Source: Welwitschia mirabilis (taxonomy: Eukaryota; Gnetophyta; Gnetopsida; Welwitschiales). From it: a DNA stretch of 43,237 bases. Below the pieces are notes generated by a model. That model searched no databases, was not told the origin of the DNA, and saw only the letters and a list, made by a program, of their open reading frames with translations. A program made the translations under genes and the position numbers. Location: positions 225,924,010 through 225,967,246 of the forward strand of contig JBOZIK010000001.1 of the NCBI GenBank assembly GCA_051453625.1, given 5' to 3'. Shown here in pieces: positions 34,561-43,237 of this stretch. How positions within the stretch are numbered: position 1 is the stretch's first letter; the number at the start of each line of letters is the position of its first letter.

Positions 34561-34900
34561 TTATGTATAACTATCAATTTGTTGATACCTTACATATCTT
34601 TGTAGTGCCAAGAAAAATGTCCCTATTAAAAGATCAAAAAATTTTGAAATTATATTTAATCTATTTTTGTAGCTATTCATTAATGTTAATATATTTCTCT
34701 TAATTTGTGGGATCTAACAGGAATTCATATGTTTTAAGATCTTATAGTTTTATTAGAGATGATTTCATCTTTTTGAACTTCATTATTTCATATGTATTGG
34801 TGTTTTCACTCATTTAATCTTGGTTTAAGAAGACATAAGGTTTTCCTCTGGAATTTCTACAATTAAAATTAAAAAAGTTGAAATTGATGTACATTTAAAT
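34561..34900 (-). pseudogene. Upstream pol segment before RT (Tat element)
   Basis: Scattered short matches to the stretch between protease and RT can be seen, but no frame is kept for more than about 40 codons. Included because protease and RT of the same element lie on either side. Confidence 0.4.
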
Positions 34901-35595
34901 AAGATTATCATCAAGAGTGAAATGTAAGAACATGCTTAACCAACTTCTCATTATGCTATCCTATAAGTTAAATATTGATGTAAGAACAAAAATGAGGATT
35001 GAACCAAGAGAAAACACTAAAAATATAAGAAGCTTCATTAACTAAAAAAGCAAGAAAGAAAAATCATAAACTATTTAGAAGATATTTTACTTTTTTCCCC
35101 TCTCAAAAATATTTTTGAAACATTTTAAAATATTACACTTTAAGAGTGTTTATGAGTGGCGTGATTGGCTGAGATTTTTTCTTAGCCACTTAGACTTTTC
35201 TTGATTACATGAACTCATTTTTTGTAAGTTACTTTAATCATCAAGGACCTTTTTATTTATGCTTTGATAAGTCAATAAGCTAACACACATTTTTTAATTT
35301 TGTTTTATGTTTTTTTTTTAGTTTATATATATATGTACAAATATTTATTCCTTGTATTATTATTTTCATTTTTGGTTTTAAATAAATGAAATTTTTAGAT
35401 TATTCTTTTTATTTTTTGTAGGAATTTTGAATCATGAGTGAGTTGGAAAGTCATCTAGAAATAATGAAATCCATCTAACATCTAGGATCTAGGTTTTAAG
35501 AATTGGTAAGACCTTCATCTCATGGGGGTTTACTAGATTATGTTCAAAGTACAAGAAAGAGATAGTCATCTTCTTAGGTGTAAGANNNNNNNNNN
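34901..35595 (+). mobile_element. Possible foreign fragment: Athila-like PBS and leader inside the Tat element
   Basis: Between Tat protease (ends about 35,600) and pol (resumes about 34,900) lies sequence without Tat coding. On the plus strand TGGCGTGATTGGCTGAG at 35,157-35,173 resembles the Athila primer-binding site TGGCGCCGTTGCCGGGG. It is followed by a T-rich leader, TTTTTTGTAG like a splice acceptor (35,413-35,422), and GAATTTTGAATCATGAG with an ATG at 35,434. No gag domain follows before the 10-N gap at 35,586. The call is tentative. Confidence 0.3.
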
Positions 35596-35985
35596 TGGCA
35601 TTAAAATTTTAGACTTTATAAATTTTAGCTTTTAATGGGATAGAGATATGATTGCCCTCATGTCCATTATCTAAGGATATTTTAATAATAAATTAAATTC
35701 TATCACATTATTGATTACATGGAATTTAGTATCTTAGACTTTTGGAGATACTTTGATATGTAAAGTAGTTATTCCTTTAATTTATCTTTATGATTATTGA
35801 ATCTTTTGATCACCACACCCTTATTTATGTTTAAAAGGTGGTCACTTTTAAGATTTTTGAGGCATGATGAACTTATTACATTTAATTAGACTTCCTAATC
35901 AATGAAGGATCTACTTACTTTAGCAAGCCTGATGTTTACCAATATGTAAGGTAATTCAATTATAATTATCCTCTTAAGAGTTATA
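35596..35985 (-). pseudogene. Aspartic protease remnant (Tat element)
   Basis: The minus strand reads VISSSCLKNLKSDHLL near 35,830-35,890, GVVIKRFNNHKDKLK-like near 35,785-35,830, and ITTLHIKVSPKV near 35,745-35,780. FHVINNVIEFNLLL follows near 35,685-35,730 and MDMRAIISLSH, a stop, KLKFIKSKILMP near 35,596-35,665. The spacing fits the retropepsin of Tat elements, which ends just before a 'M.A..S..H.KLKF' segment. The active-site D-x-G triplet, expected near 35,900, is unreadable because of a stop. Confidence 0.78.
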
Positions 35986-35999
35986 CAGATCTCATAATG

Positions 36000-38100
36000 C
36001 AAGAATTGGATTGTTTCCTTGTCCTCCTCACTCTTTTCAATGTGCACCTGCTTTAAGGTGGCTTCCTTCTAGGGTGGTTAACTTTAATTAGGATGTGATT
36101 ACAAGTTCAAATGATCTTTATGTATCCTTTCAAATGTAATTTTATGAGGTTTAAAACTCTTGATTAAATAGATCAGATAATGTATGCCTCCTCTAGTTTA
36201 GAGGTAAGTGGCTACATTAGCACATGTAATCGAGGAGTAGGACAACTGAGAATATTTTATTTGAATTATTAGTTCTAATATTTATTCATTCTCTTGAATT
36301 ATTTATTCTAGTAACTTCTCTAGATGATATTGTATTACTAGAATTTCAAAGGAATCATTATCATTTTAAAATGCTACATCTTGTGGTGATTACGATGTAT
36401 AAGGTTGGGAAGGAAAGGGGTTTTTATAGATCTCAAGCTATTCATTTACAATTGCTAAGATCATGTCAAATTTTATGTTCCTTTTATTTTTAATGATGTC
36501 TTGGATGATGTACCTTAGCTTAAAATAGTTTTTGGTATGACGTCCTTAGACTTGATGGTACTCATAGTAGTTTATCTCATCATACCCTCTTGGTTTGGGT
36601 GGATTAGTTTATTTATCTAATTAGAGGTAATTACATTGTTCCCCTTTTTAGTAGTGTTAAGGGAATTCATTTCATTAGGATATTCAACTTTATGAAGTTT
36701 CTTATAGGCTCAATAATTAATATTTAACTTTGAATCCTATTTTAGTCTAAACTTTGATGTGCATATTCCTACTATTAGGGTTATGGTAGTAGTAAACATT
36801 ACACTTGTCATGATGGAGGATAGTATGATTAATGATAAGCTAGTTGAGGAGCAAATGCTTGTGAAGAGAAAGGGGCTTAAGGTTCCATTAATACCATTAT
36901 TTAATTACCAATTAGTTAGGATGTGTAAATTAATTAAGCTAATTGATTAATGGTAACAACATTCTTTGGATTATTGCCTTTAGTATTACTATTGTCCTTT
37001 TTAAATAGTTATCTTTGGGATGTGTTATAATATTTTATGACTTCTTTTTCTTCTTATATAACTTCTATTCTCTTGGTTAGGGTGATAGCTCATTTGGAAT
37101 TCTTGAAGCACTACATCTTTAAATGTTCAAATGCATATGGCATGCATGATTTTGTAAAATGGTACATCATGTCTAAGTCTATGATTGAAGCCTTTAACTA
37201 TAGTGAAGTAACTCTCCTTTGATACATGTACTCTTGCATAATTATTTTGGACTCTTTTTTCATGGTGGTGAGAGTGTTTAAGACCATCCTCTTTGAGATA
37301 TTAATTGAATAATATTGGACAAATATTTTGAGGAGTTTTTTTAACTTGTAATAGAGTGGGTAGGTATACAGTGATATCACTCAAGAGGTTGTCTCTCGAA
37401 AGAGTAATAGAATAAATGACATGTAGTGTTGCGGTCAATATTATATACATGACATGTCTGTTTGAAGTTTTTCACATGCATGATGGGATCTTCTATACTA
37501 GTGACCATTTTAAAATCTAGCATTTTCTAAGGAATAAAGGGATGAATAAAGGTGTCATCAAAGTCAAATTCTAGATAGTTTTTCTTATTCTAGAAACCTC
37601 ATTTTAGGTCATTATGTCTTTTTATATATTGGTTACATTGGGTTGGTTGGGAGCTCTATTTTTATCTTGTTTATTTCTAGGTGGATCTTCTTCATATGTG
37701 GAGTATTCTAGAAGGATATGCTTATTAGTTTTTTTCTTTAAACCTTGTGCTTATGGTTCTAGTGGGCTTCTAGATTTTCTTCATGATCTCATTCATTAAT
37801 AAACTCTTCATCAATGCTTGTTTTATGAAGAAGTTCATTCTTATAGGTATAAATCATTTTTTAACTAGTTAACTCTAACTTCTTAAATGCCATAGCATGT
37901 ATTCACTTGCTAGGATGGAGAAGGTATGGATCTCAATAAGCTCTATAATTCATAATGGTACAAAACTCATCCATGTTAATGGTAGAGGGGTTTTGTTGGA
38001 TGAGGAGTTTGTACATATCCTTAGAAATGTAGGCCTTTTTACCTCTTATTAAAATTAACATTATGGCTATTCTAAATTTAGGATTAAATGATGGGAATGT
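36000..38100 (-). pseudogene. gag remnant of the Tat element
   Basis: The clearest piece is a 60-codon minus-strand frame at 37,198-37,380 containing FVQYYSINISKRMVLNTLTT and ESKIIMQEYMYQRRVTSL. This matches the 'F...Y..N.....R..L....K..ES...YA.RWR' segment of retrotransposon gag, with the Trp lost. Other pieces toward 36,000 and 38,000 are too eroded to order. No zinc knuckle was found. Plus-strand frames at 36,759, 37,037 and 37,614 are shadows. Confidence 0.65.
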
Positions 38101-38140
38101 AAACAAGATAGGTCAAATAAATGACTAAATAAGTCACAAG

Positions 38141-38164
38141 AGGGGTGCTCCTTTTAGAGCCAAA
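38141..38164 (-). promoter_or_regulatory. Primer-binding site region of the Tat element
   Basis: The minus strand reads TTTGGCTCTAAAAGGAGCAC right after the 5' LTR. It resembles the TTTGGCGC..GAAGGAG start found after many Tat-lineage LTRs, with C-to-T type changes. I do not assign the tRNA. Confidence 0.55.
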
Positions 38165-38261
38165 CTATTTATAAGATTTTGTTTCATAAACAATGTATTA
38201 GTTTAAATGTCTCTTAATGATGTCCAATTAGGATAGATTTAAAATCATTTTAATAGTGTAA

Positions 38262-38372
38262 TTTATCAAATTCAACTAAATTTGATTGACTTTGATTGAG
38301 TTTAATTGAATTTTATTGAGTTTGACTAAGTTTAGACTAAGTTTATTTAAATTTAACTAAGTTTGACTATTT
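38262..38372. repeat. Phased 10-bp units in the 5' LTR
   Basis: About eleven decamers of the TTTGATTGAC/TTTGACTAAG type are in phase, apart from one 11-bp unit. They are homologous to 10,791-10,920. Individual units differ between the LTRs but the 10-bp spacing is kept. Confidence 0.85.
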
Positions 38373-38942
38373 GATTATTTTAGTTTGATTGAGTTTGATG
38401 ACTTGGTATTAATTGGATTTAACTAATTTTAATGGTTTTGGCTTGACTAAGTTTTATGACTTAGTATTATCTAGGTTTGAATAAGTTTGATTTTGATGTT
38501 ATTATGTTAAAAATTTTAATATTTTAAATGATTTTGATGTCAAAACTGTTATGATTAAATTGTGTAACCTAAATTTATTTTTGATTAATGTATTATTAAG
38601 TCTTGAGTATCAGTTGTCTTAATAATTTATTAATCAAATTGTTAAAAATCTATTAAGAACTTAAAAAAATATGTATGAGACTTTAAGAAATTTATTTGAC
38701 TACAAATAAGTATGCATAGATTAAAACTAGTATGAATCAAGAGTGATCATCCAAATTTTGTTAAATGTTTATTGAAGTATAAAATACTTTCATTATAGTA
38801 TAACAATCAATGACTAGAAGTCTAATCTATATGAAGATTATATATGGATAGGTAACTAGGTTTTTTATTATTTTAATAAATAATCATGGATAGGAAATTT
38901 TAAATTCTAGCCAATGTATTATAATTAATGTAAATTAAAGGA

Positions 38943-38957
38943 CCCCCCCCCCCCCCC
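38943..38957. repeat. Run of 15 C
   Basis: A homopolymer of fifteen C in the 5' LTR, followed by ACC. At the homologous place near 11,519-11,530 the other LTR has CCCACCCCC only. It is either a grown tract or a length error of the kind sequencing makes at homopolymers. Confidence 0.9.
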
Positions 38958-40037
38958 ACCTTCCATTTTCTAAAAGGTTGTGAGAATTCCCTATGAATTT
39001 ATTATTTTTTTAAGAACTAATAAACAAAAATTAAAAACTTAGAAATCAAATTCTAAGGATTCAATTTAAAAGTAATCATATTCCTTAGGAAATAAAGATC
39101 ATTTTTTTATTTTTGTAAATTATTAAATACCATGATAAACATAAAAAATAAAAAAGGACATATTAGTCATGATAATATATGGTAAAAATAATAGAGAAAT
39201 ATTAAGCAAATGGACTTTTCATAAAGTAGGCTAAATATTTATAAATATTAGAATTCAATGAAAAATGATTTGATTATTTATTTTGCATCAAATTGAGTGG
39301 AAGTCTTTTATAATTAGATGTCTATTTAAAACTTTTCAAGAAGACTATAAAACATTCCTCTAATAAAATGATATTCTATAAAAGTAAATACATAGAGATG
39401 AAAATGAAAATGTAAAAGTTGAAGGTTGTGGAGATGAATACAAATACAAAATCTCTTGATACAAACTTTTTTACATCTTAGTTTAAGCATTTGCTGCTTG
39501 TACAAGATGTTCTTTCCTTTCTTTGATGAGATCTTTCTCTATTTTATGTCCTCTATGCTAATGATCCCCTCTTCCTTTTCTTCTTTATTCTTCATTCCAT
39601 TTTATCTAAGAAACAAATTTAGCTCTTCTCTCTTTTGATTTTTGGATCCATTTGAATATCAAATTTGCTTTAGTTGCAGCCCTTGATTTTGATCTATTGT
39701 TTATTCCTTTATCTCATTTTAAATTCAAGCCATAATATAAGTTTGATCTAGTGTGATTTTAATCTAGCCTCTAGAAAATCAAGGAAGGTCTCCCTTTTNN
39801 NTCCAAATGGTTCTCTCTTTAATTACTATTCTCCTCCATTGAACATTTACTAGCCTTGTTTTCTAGTATTTCCATTGTATGCTATAGCCATTGCTCTTTA
39901 ACTGATTCCTTTATTTTTGGTGCACTAGTGTGTTATTTTTTTAGTGCACCTTCATTTTCCTCTGGATATAATAGTCATTGTCATCATCATCAATCACCTT
40001 CATCTATCTCTTCCTTTAATAATCTCAATCATGCCTA

Positions 40038-40205
40038 GGAGTAAACCCCCTACAATGGTATGAAAAATACANNNNNNNNNNNNNNNNNNNNNNNNNNNNN
40101 NNNNNNNNNNNNNNNNNNNNNNNNNNNNNNNNNNNNNNNNNNNNNNNNNNNNNNNNNNNNNNNNNNNNNNNGGAGTAAACCCCCTAAAATGGTATGAAAA
40201 ATTCA
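40038..40205. repeat. 33-bp direct repeat flanking a 100-N gap
   Basis: GGAGTAAACCCCCTACAATG onward (40,038-40,071) and GGAGTAAACCCCCTAAAATG onward (40,172-40,205) are almost identical and abut the two sides of the gap. The partner LTR has this word once, so the duplication may come from an unjoined contig overlap. Confidence 0.85.
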
Positions 40206-40212
40206 TATTACA

Positions 40213-42570
40213 AATATGAATCTTTTTTTATTTAAAGACCTTCTTATAAAATAAAATTATCAAAACCCATAATTTTATTTTTTCATATGATCTCAAATGG
40301 ACCTTTAAAATGGCTTTTACTCTTTTACTAAGTCATTAAGAGTATGGAAAATAAAATAACTAGAAAAAAATAATTTTTCTTATGAAATCTAAATAATTCA
40401 TAAAAGATTAGATTTATTAAAGGAAATCATTTATGACTACATTGTATATCATACACATATTGATAATAAAAAGAATGTTTCTCTTTCATAAGAATTATAT
40501 ACGTTAGTACTAAATGTTATGAAATAAACTATAAAATAATAAATTAAAAAATAAGGATAAGACTAAAAGTTTAATATTATGATGATAATAAGTTATTCAT
40601 CTAGTGATAACATGGAACCATAACTATTAGAATAAAATTAGTTACATGTTAGAATGACTAAGTCAATGAAGTGACAGTTGAAATTTCATTTCAATTGTTA
40701 AAATCAAATAACATAAAGGATAGAATTACTTATTAATAAAACTTAATTTGGTTAATTTTAATATCTTTAAACATGTAAAAGATAATAAATTTCATAAGCT
40801 TTACTTGAAAGATTGATTAAAATAGGTATAATAATCACTACTTGCAATGATAATTAAAATATTTAGTTTAATGTTATTATGTATTTTATTAGACTAATTA
40901 AAAGAAATTTATTATTATATGATAGATTTCTAGGAGGAATAAGAAGTTATGTGTGAAAGGAAATAAAATTAGGAGTAAATTTAATAATCTCTATCTATTA
41001 TAGTTAGCTTTAAAATTATAAATAACAAACCCTCATAAGAGAAAGAGTAGTAGCTTTTAAATTATGATGAAGTCATTTCAATTTCTTGAAAAATAATTTT
41101 CTTTAACTCAAGATTAGACTCCATTTAGCTATAAGAATAATTATTAAAATCATGTGATCTTTTTACTTTTACTAAATGATATGTATAGTTTATTGGTTGT
41201 ACTTTCCTTTTAATCTCTCAAGGTTTGAAATATTATTTTTAATTAAATAAGTAGTTTTTATATATGATTTCTTTGCCTATTTCCAAGATTATGATCATCA
41301 TGCCATTTTTTATAAAAAGAAGAATGTCTTTTCTATTTGTGTTATTTTTATATTAAAATATTTTATAATTCTTAAAAATAAGGACTAGGTTAGAGGTAAA
41401 CATAGCTCAAATCTTACTTCTTTTCATTACCTTTTAGAAGCAATATAGATATCTTGAATTAATCATTATTTATTAAATTAATTGATCTTTTAAAAATTGA
41501 AAAAGATTTTGATTAACATTTCTAATTATGAAGTTAATATCTTTGCCAATATTTTTTGTAAATATGTACAAAATGAAACATAATGTCGATTTTTTAGTTA
41601 ACTTTATAACATAAAAAAGGAGTAATTACATGATTTAAATATTACATATACTAAAATTTTACTATTTATTACTAAAATAACTATTAAAAACCCTGATTCT
41701 TTTAGACACTTTAAGAATCATCACTTTGGTACTAGTATTAAGGAAAATCATTTATTAAGAAAAATTAATATTTAAGTGATATTATTAAGATAAAATCAAA
41801 TTGCTACCATTACCTTATTAAAAAATAATTCAAATATAAATTAAAGATGAAAAGATCAATTTAGAAGTTATTATAAAGCATCTAAAAATTATAACTAATT
41901 CCAAATATCTACTAACACTATTATTATTATTACTATTAAATAGAAATATTTAAAGTTTTAAAAATATGAAGTTGAGATAAAAATATTAAATGAAGTAGTT
42001 AGAAACATTACAAAAGGAATATTAGAAATGGTATAGAGAATGAATAGTAAGATAGAAAAGATGAAAGAGGTACAAATTAGAAAAGATAAAACTAAGAATC
42101 ATAAATTCATACTGGATCAAGTTATTTGGAAAGATGATGGAAATTTAGTTACATGACCAATGGATCATCTAATTAAACTTGCAGAATTCAATCTTATATA
42201 TAGTAAAAAAAAATAAGTTATTTTAGTTATTCATTAAAAATCTATGCAACCCTTCAATATCATAAACTTTCAAAATAAACAATTAGAATGATGCAAATCT
42301 TTTGGGATTATGTTTCTAAAGAGGAATGAAAAATACTAAAAAAATATGTAGGGAATAGATTATTAAAGGAAACAATTTCTGTTATTGACTAAAAATTACA
42401 AAACTTACAAACTAAAATCAAACTAATAGAGCATTCATGAGTCCTCTTCTTAATAGTGGCCGCTAAAGTCCCATCTATGCTTTACCACTCTAATTCCTAG
42501 AGATAGAATATAAGTAAGCCATAATATTCATTAGAAACTATATCCTTGAATCCCTCCACAAAAGCTCATT
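40213..42570. other. A/T-rich stretch without recognisable genes
   Basis: Stops are dense in all frames, and no LTR ends, domains or RNA genes are seen. Part of 42,420-42,570 has a slightly higher G/C content and includes the word GTGGCCGC, but it cannot be assigned. Confidence 0.55.
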
Positions 42571-42800
42571 TGTAATAACCAAAACATCTACCATTTTAAA
42601 ACTTGATTTGAAGCTCTGATACCAAAATGTAAGGGCCTAAAAATTTACCATTGAAAAAAAAATCTATACACTTGATGCTCTGATACCAAAATGTAAAAAG
42701 CCTAAAATTCTACCATTGAAAAATCTTCATAAACTTTGTTGTTCTAATACATAAAATATAATAACCTAAAATTTCTATGGTTGAAAATCCTCATAATTTT
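42571..42800 (-). repeat. Tandem LTR-end/primer-binding-site units, four or more
   Basis: Units start at TGTAATAACC (42,571), TGTAAGGGCC (42,628), TGTAAAAAGC (42,692) and TATAATAACC (42,757), i.e. steps of 57, 64 and 65 bp. Before the second, third and fourth stands GCTCTGATACCAAAA, or GTTCTAATACATAAAA in the last. The minus strand therefore repeats an LTR end (...CCTTACA) followed by TTTTGGTATCAGAGC, the initiator tRNA-Met primer site. A weaker fifth unit may lie at 42,831. Each unit also holds CTACCATTGAAAA. Confidence 0.85.
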
Positions 42801-43237
42801 GAATTAACCTTAGGAGCACTAAATTATCTTCTAATACAAATGGCTTAAAATTTTGAGGAAGGAGGAAAAGTCACATATCCATTAAAATGAATTTACTAAT
42901 AAAAATTTCCAAATAAAATATAATAATAATGCACATATTCAGGTCTATTCCAAAAAGATACCCAAGAATCAACAATCTTTCCATTCAATATATAATAAAA
43001 TATTCCATAAACACATGGGCAAAGATTCAAGATTTTAACAATTTCATTAATAACCAAAAGATATGACCTCCAATAAATAATTTTTATCTCAAGAACAAAA
43101 ATCATCATTCCTAAAGATCATAAAATTTCACAGTATACTTTAAGTATTGCAAGTCACATTTTATGAATACATAGAATCTGTCTCTCATCAAAATAACAAT
43201 TTACATAATGACTGTTCATGAGTTTAAGTAATTAACT
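42801..43237 (-). repeat. Probable LTR of another minus-strand element, running off the window
   Basis: It lies on the LTR side of the primer-site units. It has no coding content and only a loose likeness in word style to the nested element's LTR. Only its U5 side can be inside the window. The 70-codon frame at 42,896-43,108 is not supported. Confidence 0.45.

Larger units (their letters stand above)
10681..40212 (-). mobile_element. Tat/Ogre-lineage Ty3/gypsy retrotransposon, split by two nested elements
   Basis: Two long direct repeats (10,681-about 12,600 and 38,165-about 40,212) are its LTRs. Between them on the minus strand lie gag, protease, RT, RNase H, a second archaeal-type RNase H and integrase. 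That order with a doubled RNase H is the mark of the plant Tat lineage. Removing the nested LTR element (24,601-about 32,468) and the CACTA element (15,369-23,761) leaves about 13.3 kb, a normal size for this lineage. All genes are dead. The two LTRs are clearly homologous but much diverged, so the insertion is old. Confidence 0.85.
38165..40212 (-). repeat. 5' LTR of the Tat element (about 1.95 kb plus a 100-N gap)
   Basis: It aligns with 10,681-12,600. It contains the decamer array, the 58-bp pair, a 15-C run where the partner has a shorter C-rich tract, a 3-N gap (39,799-39,801) and a 100-N gap (40,072-40,171). On the minus strand the outer end is probably TGTAATATGAATTTTTC at 40,212, because homology to the partner stops there. 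No target duplication could be matched. Confidence 0.8.

Noticed and set aside
36759-36950. 63-codon plus-strand frame
   Set aside because: It is antisense to the Tat gag region and shows no similarity to a known family.
37614-37799. 61-codon plus-strand frame with a signal-peptide-like start
   Set aside because: It lies antisense to Tat gag. Hydrophobicity comes from T-rich codons.
42571-42800. CRISPR-like array
   Set aside because: Units are regularly spaced, but the repeated part is an LTR end plus a tRNA-Met primer site, the spacers are themselves similar, and the setting is a plant genome.

Overview
The window looks like old, silenced heterochromatin from a seed plant. It is strongly A/T-rich, CG dinucleotides are scarce, and no open frame reaches 100 sense codons outside runs of N. 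Almost everything recognisable is decayed transposable element. The kingdom call rests on three families: a chromodomain Ty3/gypsy chromovirus, a Tat/Ogre-type Ty3/gypsy element with two RNase H domains, and a CACTA transposon starting near CACTACAAGAAAA. I cannot name the species and see no host gene, tRNA or rRNA gene. Domain borders are read by eye and are approximate unless a terminal motif is stated.

Layout: 1-48 is a (GA)24 microsatellite. 49-2,600 is non-coding and holds a 20-bp minisatellite with spacers (about 1,710-2,335). 2,640-9,339 (+ strand) holds two partial chromovirus copies joined at a 100-N gap: copy A runs gag to integrase, and copy B runs reverse transcriptase to chromodomain, polypurine tract and a 415-bp 3' LTR. 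9,340-10,680 is featureless A/T-rich DNA.

10,681 to about 40,212 is one minus-strand Tat-lineage retrotransposon of about 13 kb, spread over 29.5 kb by two nested insertions. From its 5' end (high coordinates) it reads: LTR (about 40,212-38,165), PBS, gag, protease, RT, RNase H, archaeal-type RNase H; then a nested LTR element (about 32,468-24,601); then integrase core; then a nested CACTA element (23,761-15,369); then integrase C-terminus; then 2.5 kb non-coding; then the 3' LTR (about 12,600-10,681). The CACTA insertion is exact: a TTG target duplication flanks it, and removing it restores one integrase reading frame.

The nested LTR element (minus strand) has two LTRs of about 2.85 kb around only 2.7 kb of internal DNA. 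Both LTRs carry a nine-core minisatellite and a duplicated LTR-end/primer-binding-site unit 57 bp apart. The right edge (42,571-43,237) begins another minus-strand LTR, where the same kind of LTR-end/PBS unit is iterated at least four times at 57-65 bp steps. That iteration is the least ordinary structure I found.

No gene here appears able to make its protein. Stop codons often stand where Trp or Gln is expected, and an Asp of the RT active site has become Asn in two unrelated elements. Both fit C-to-T decay of methylated DNA.
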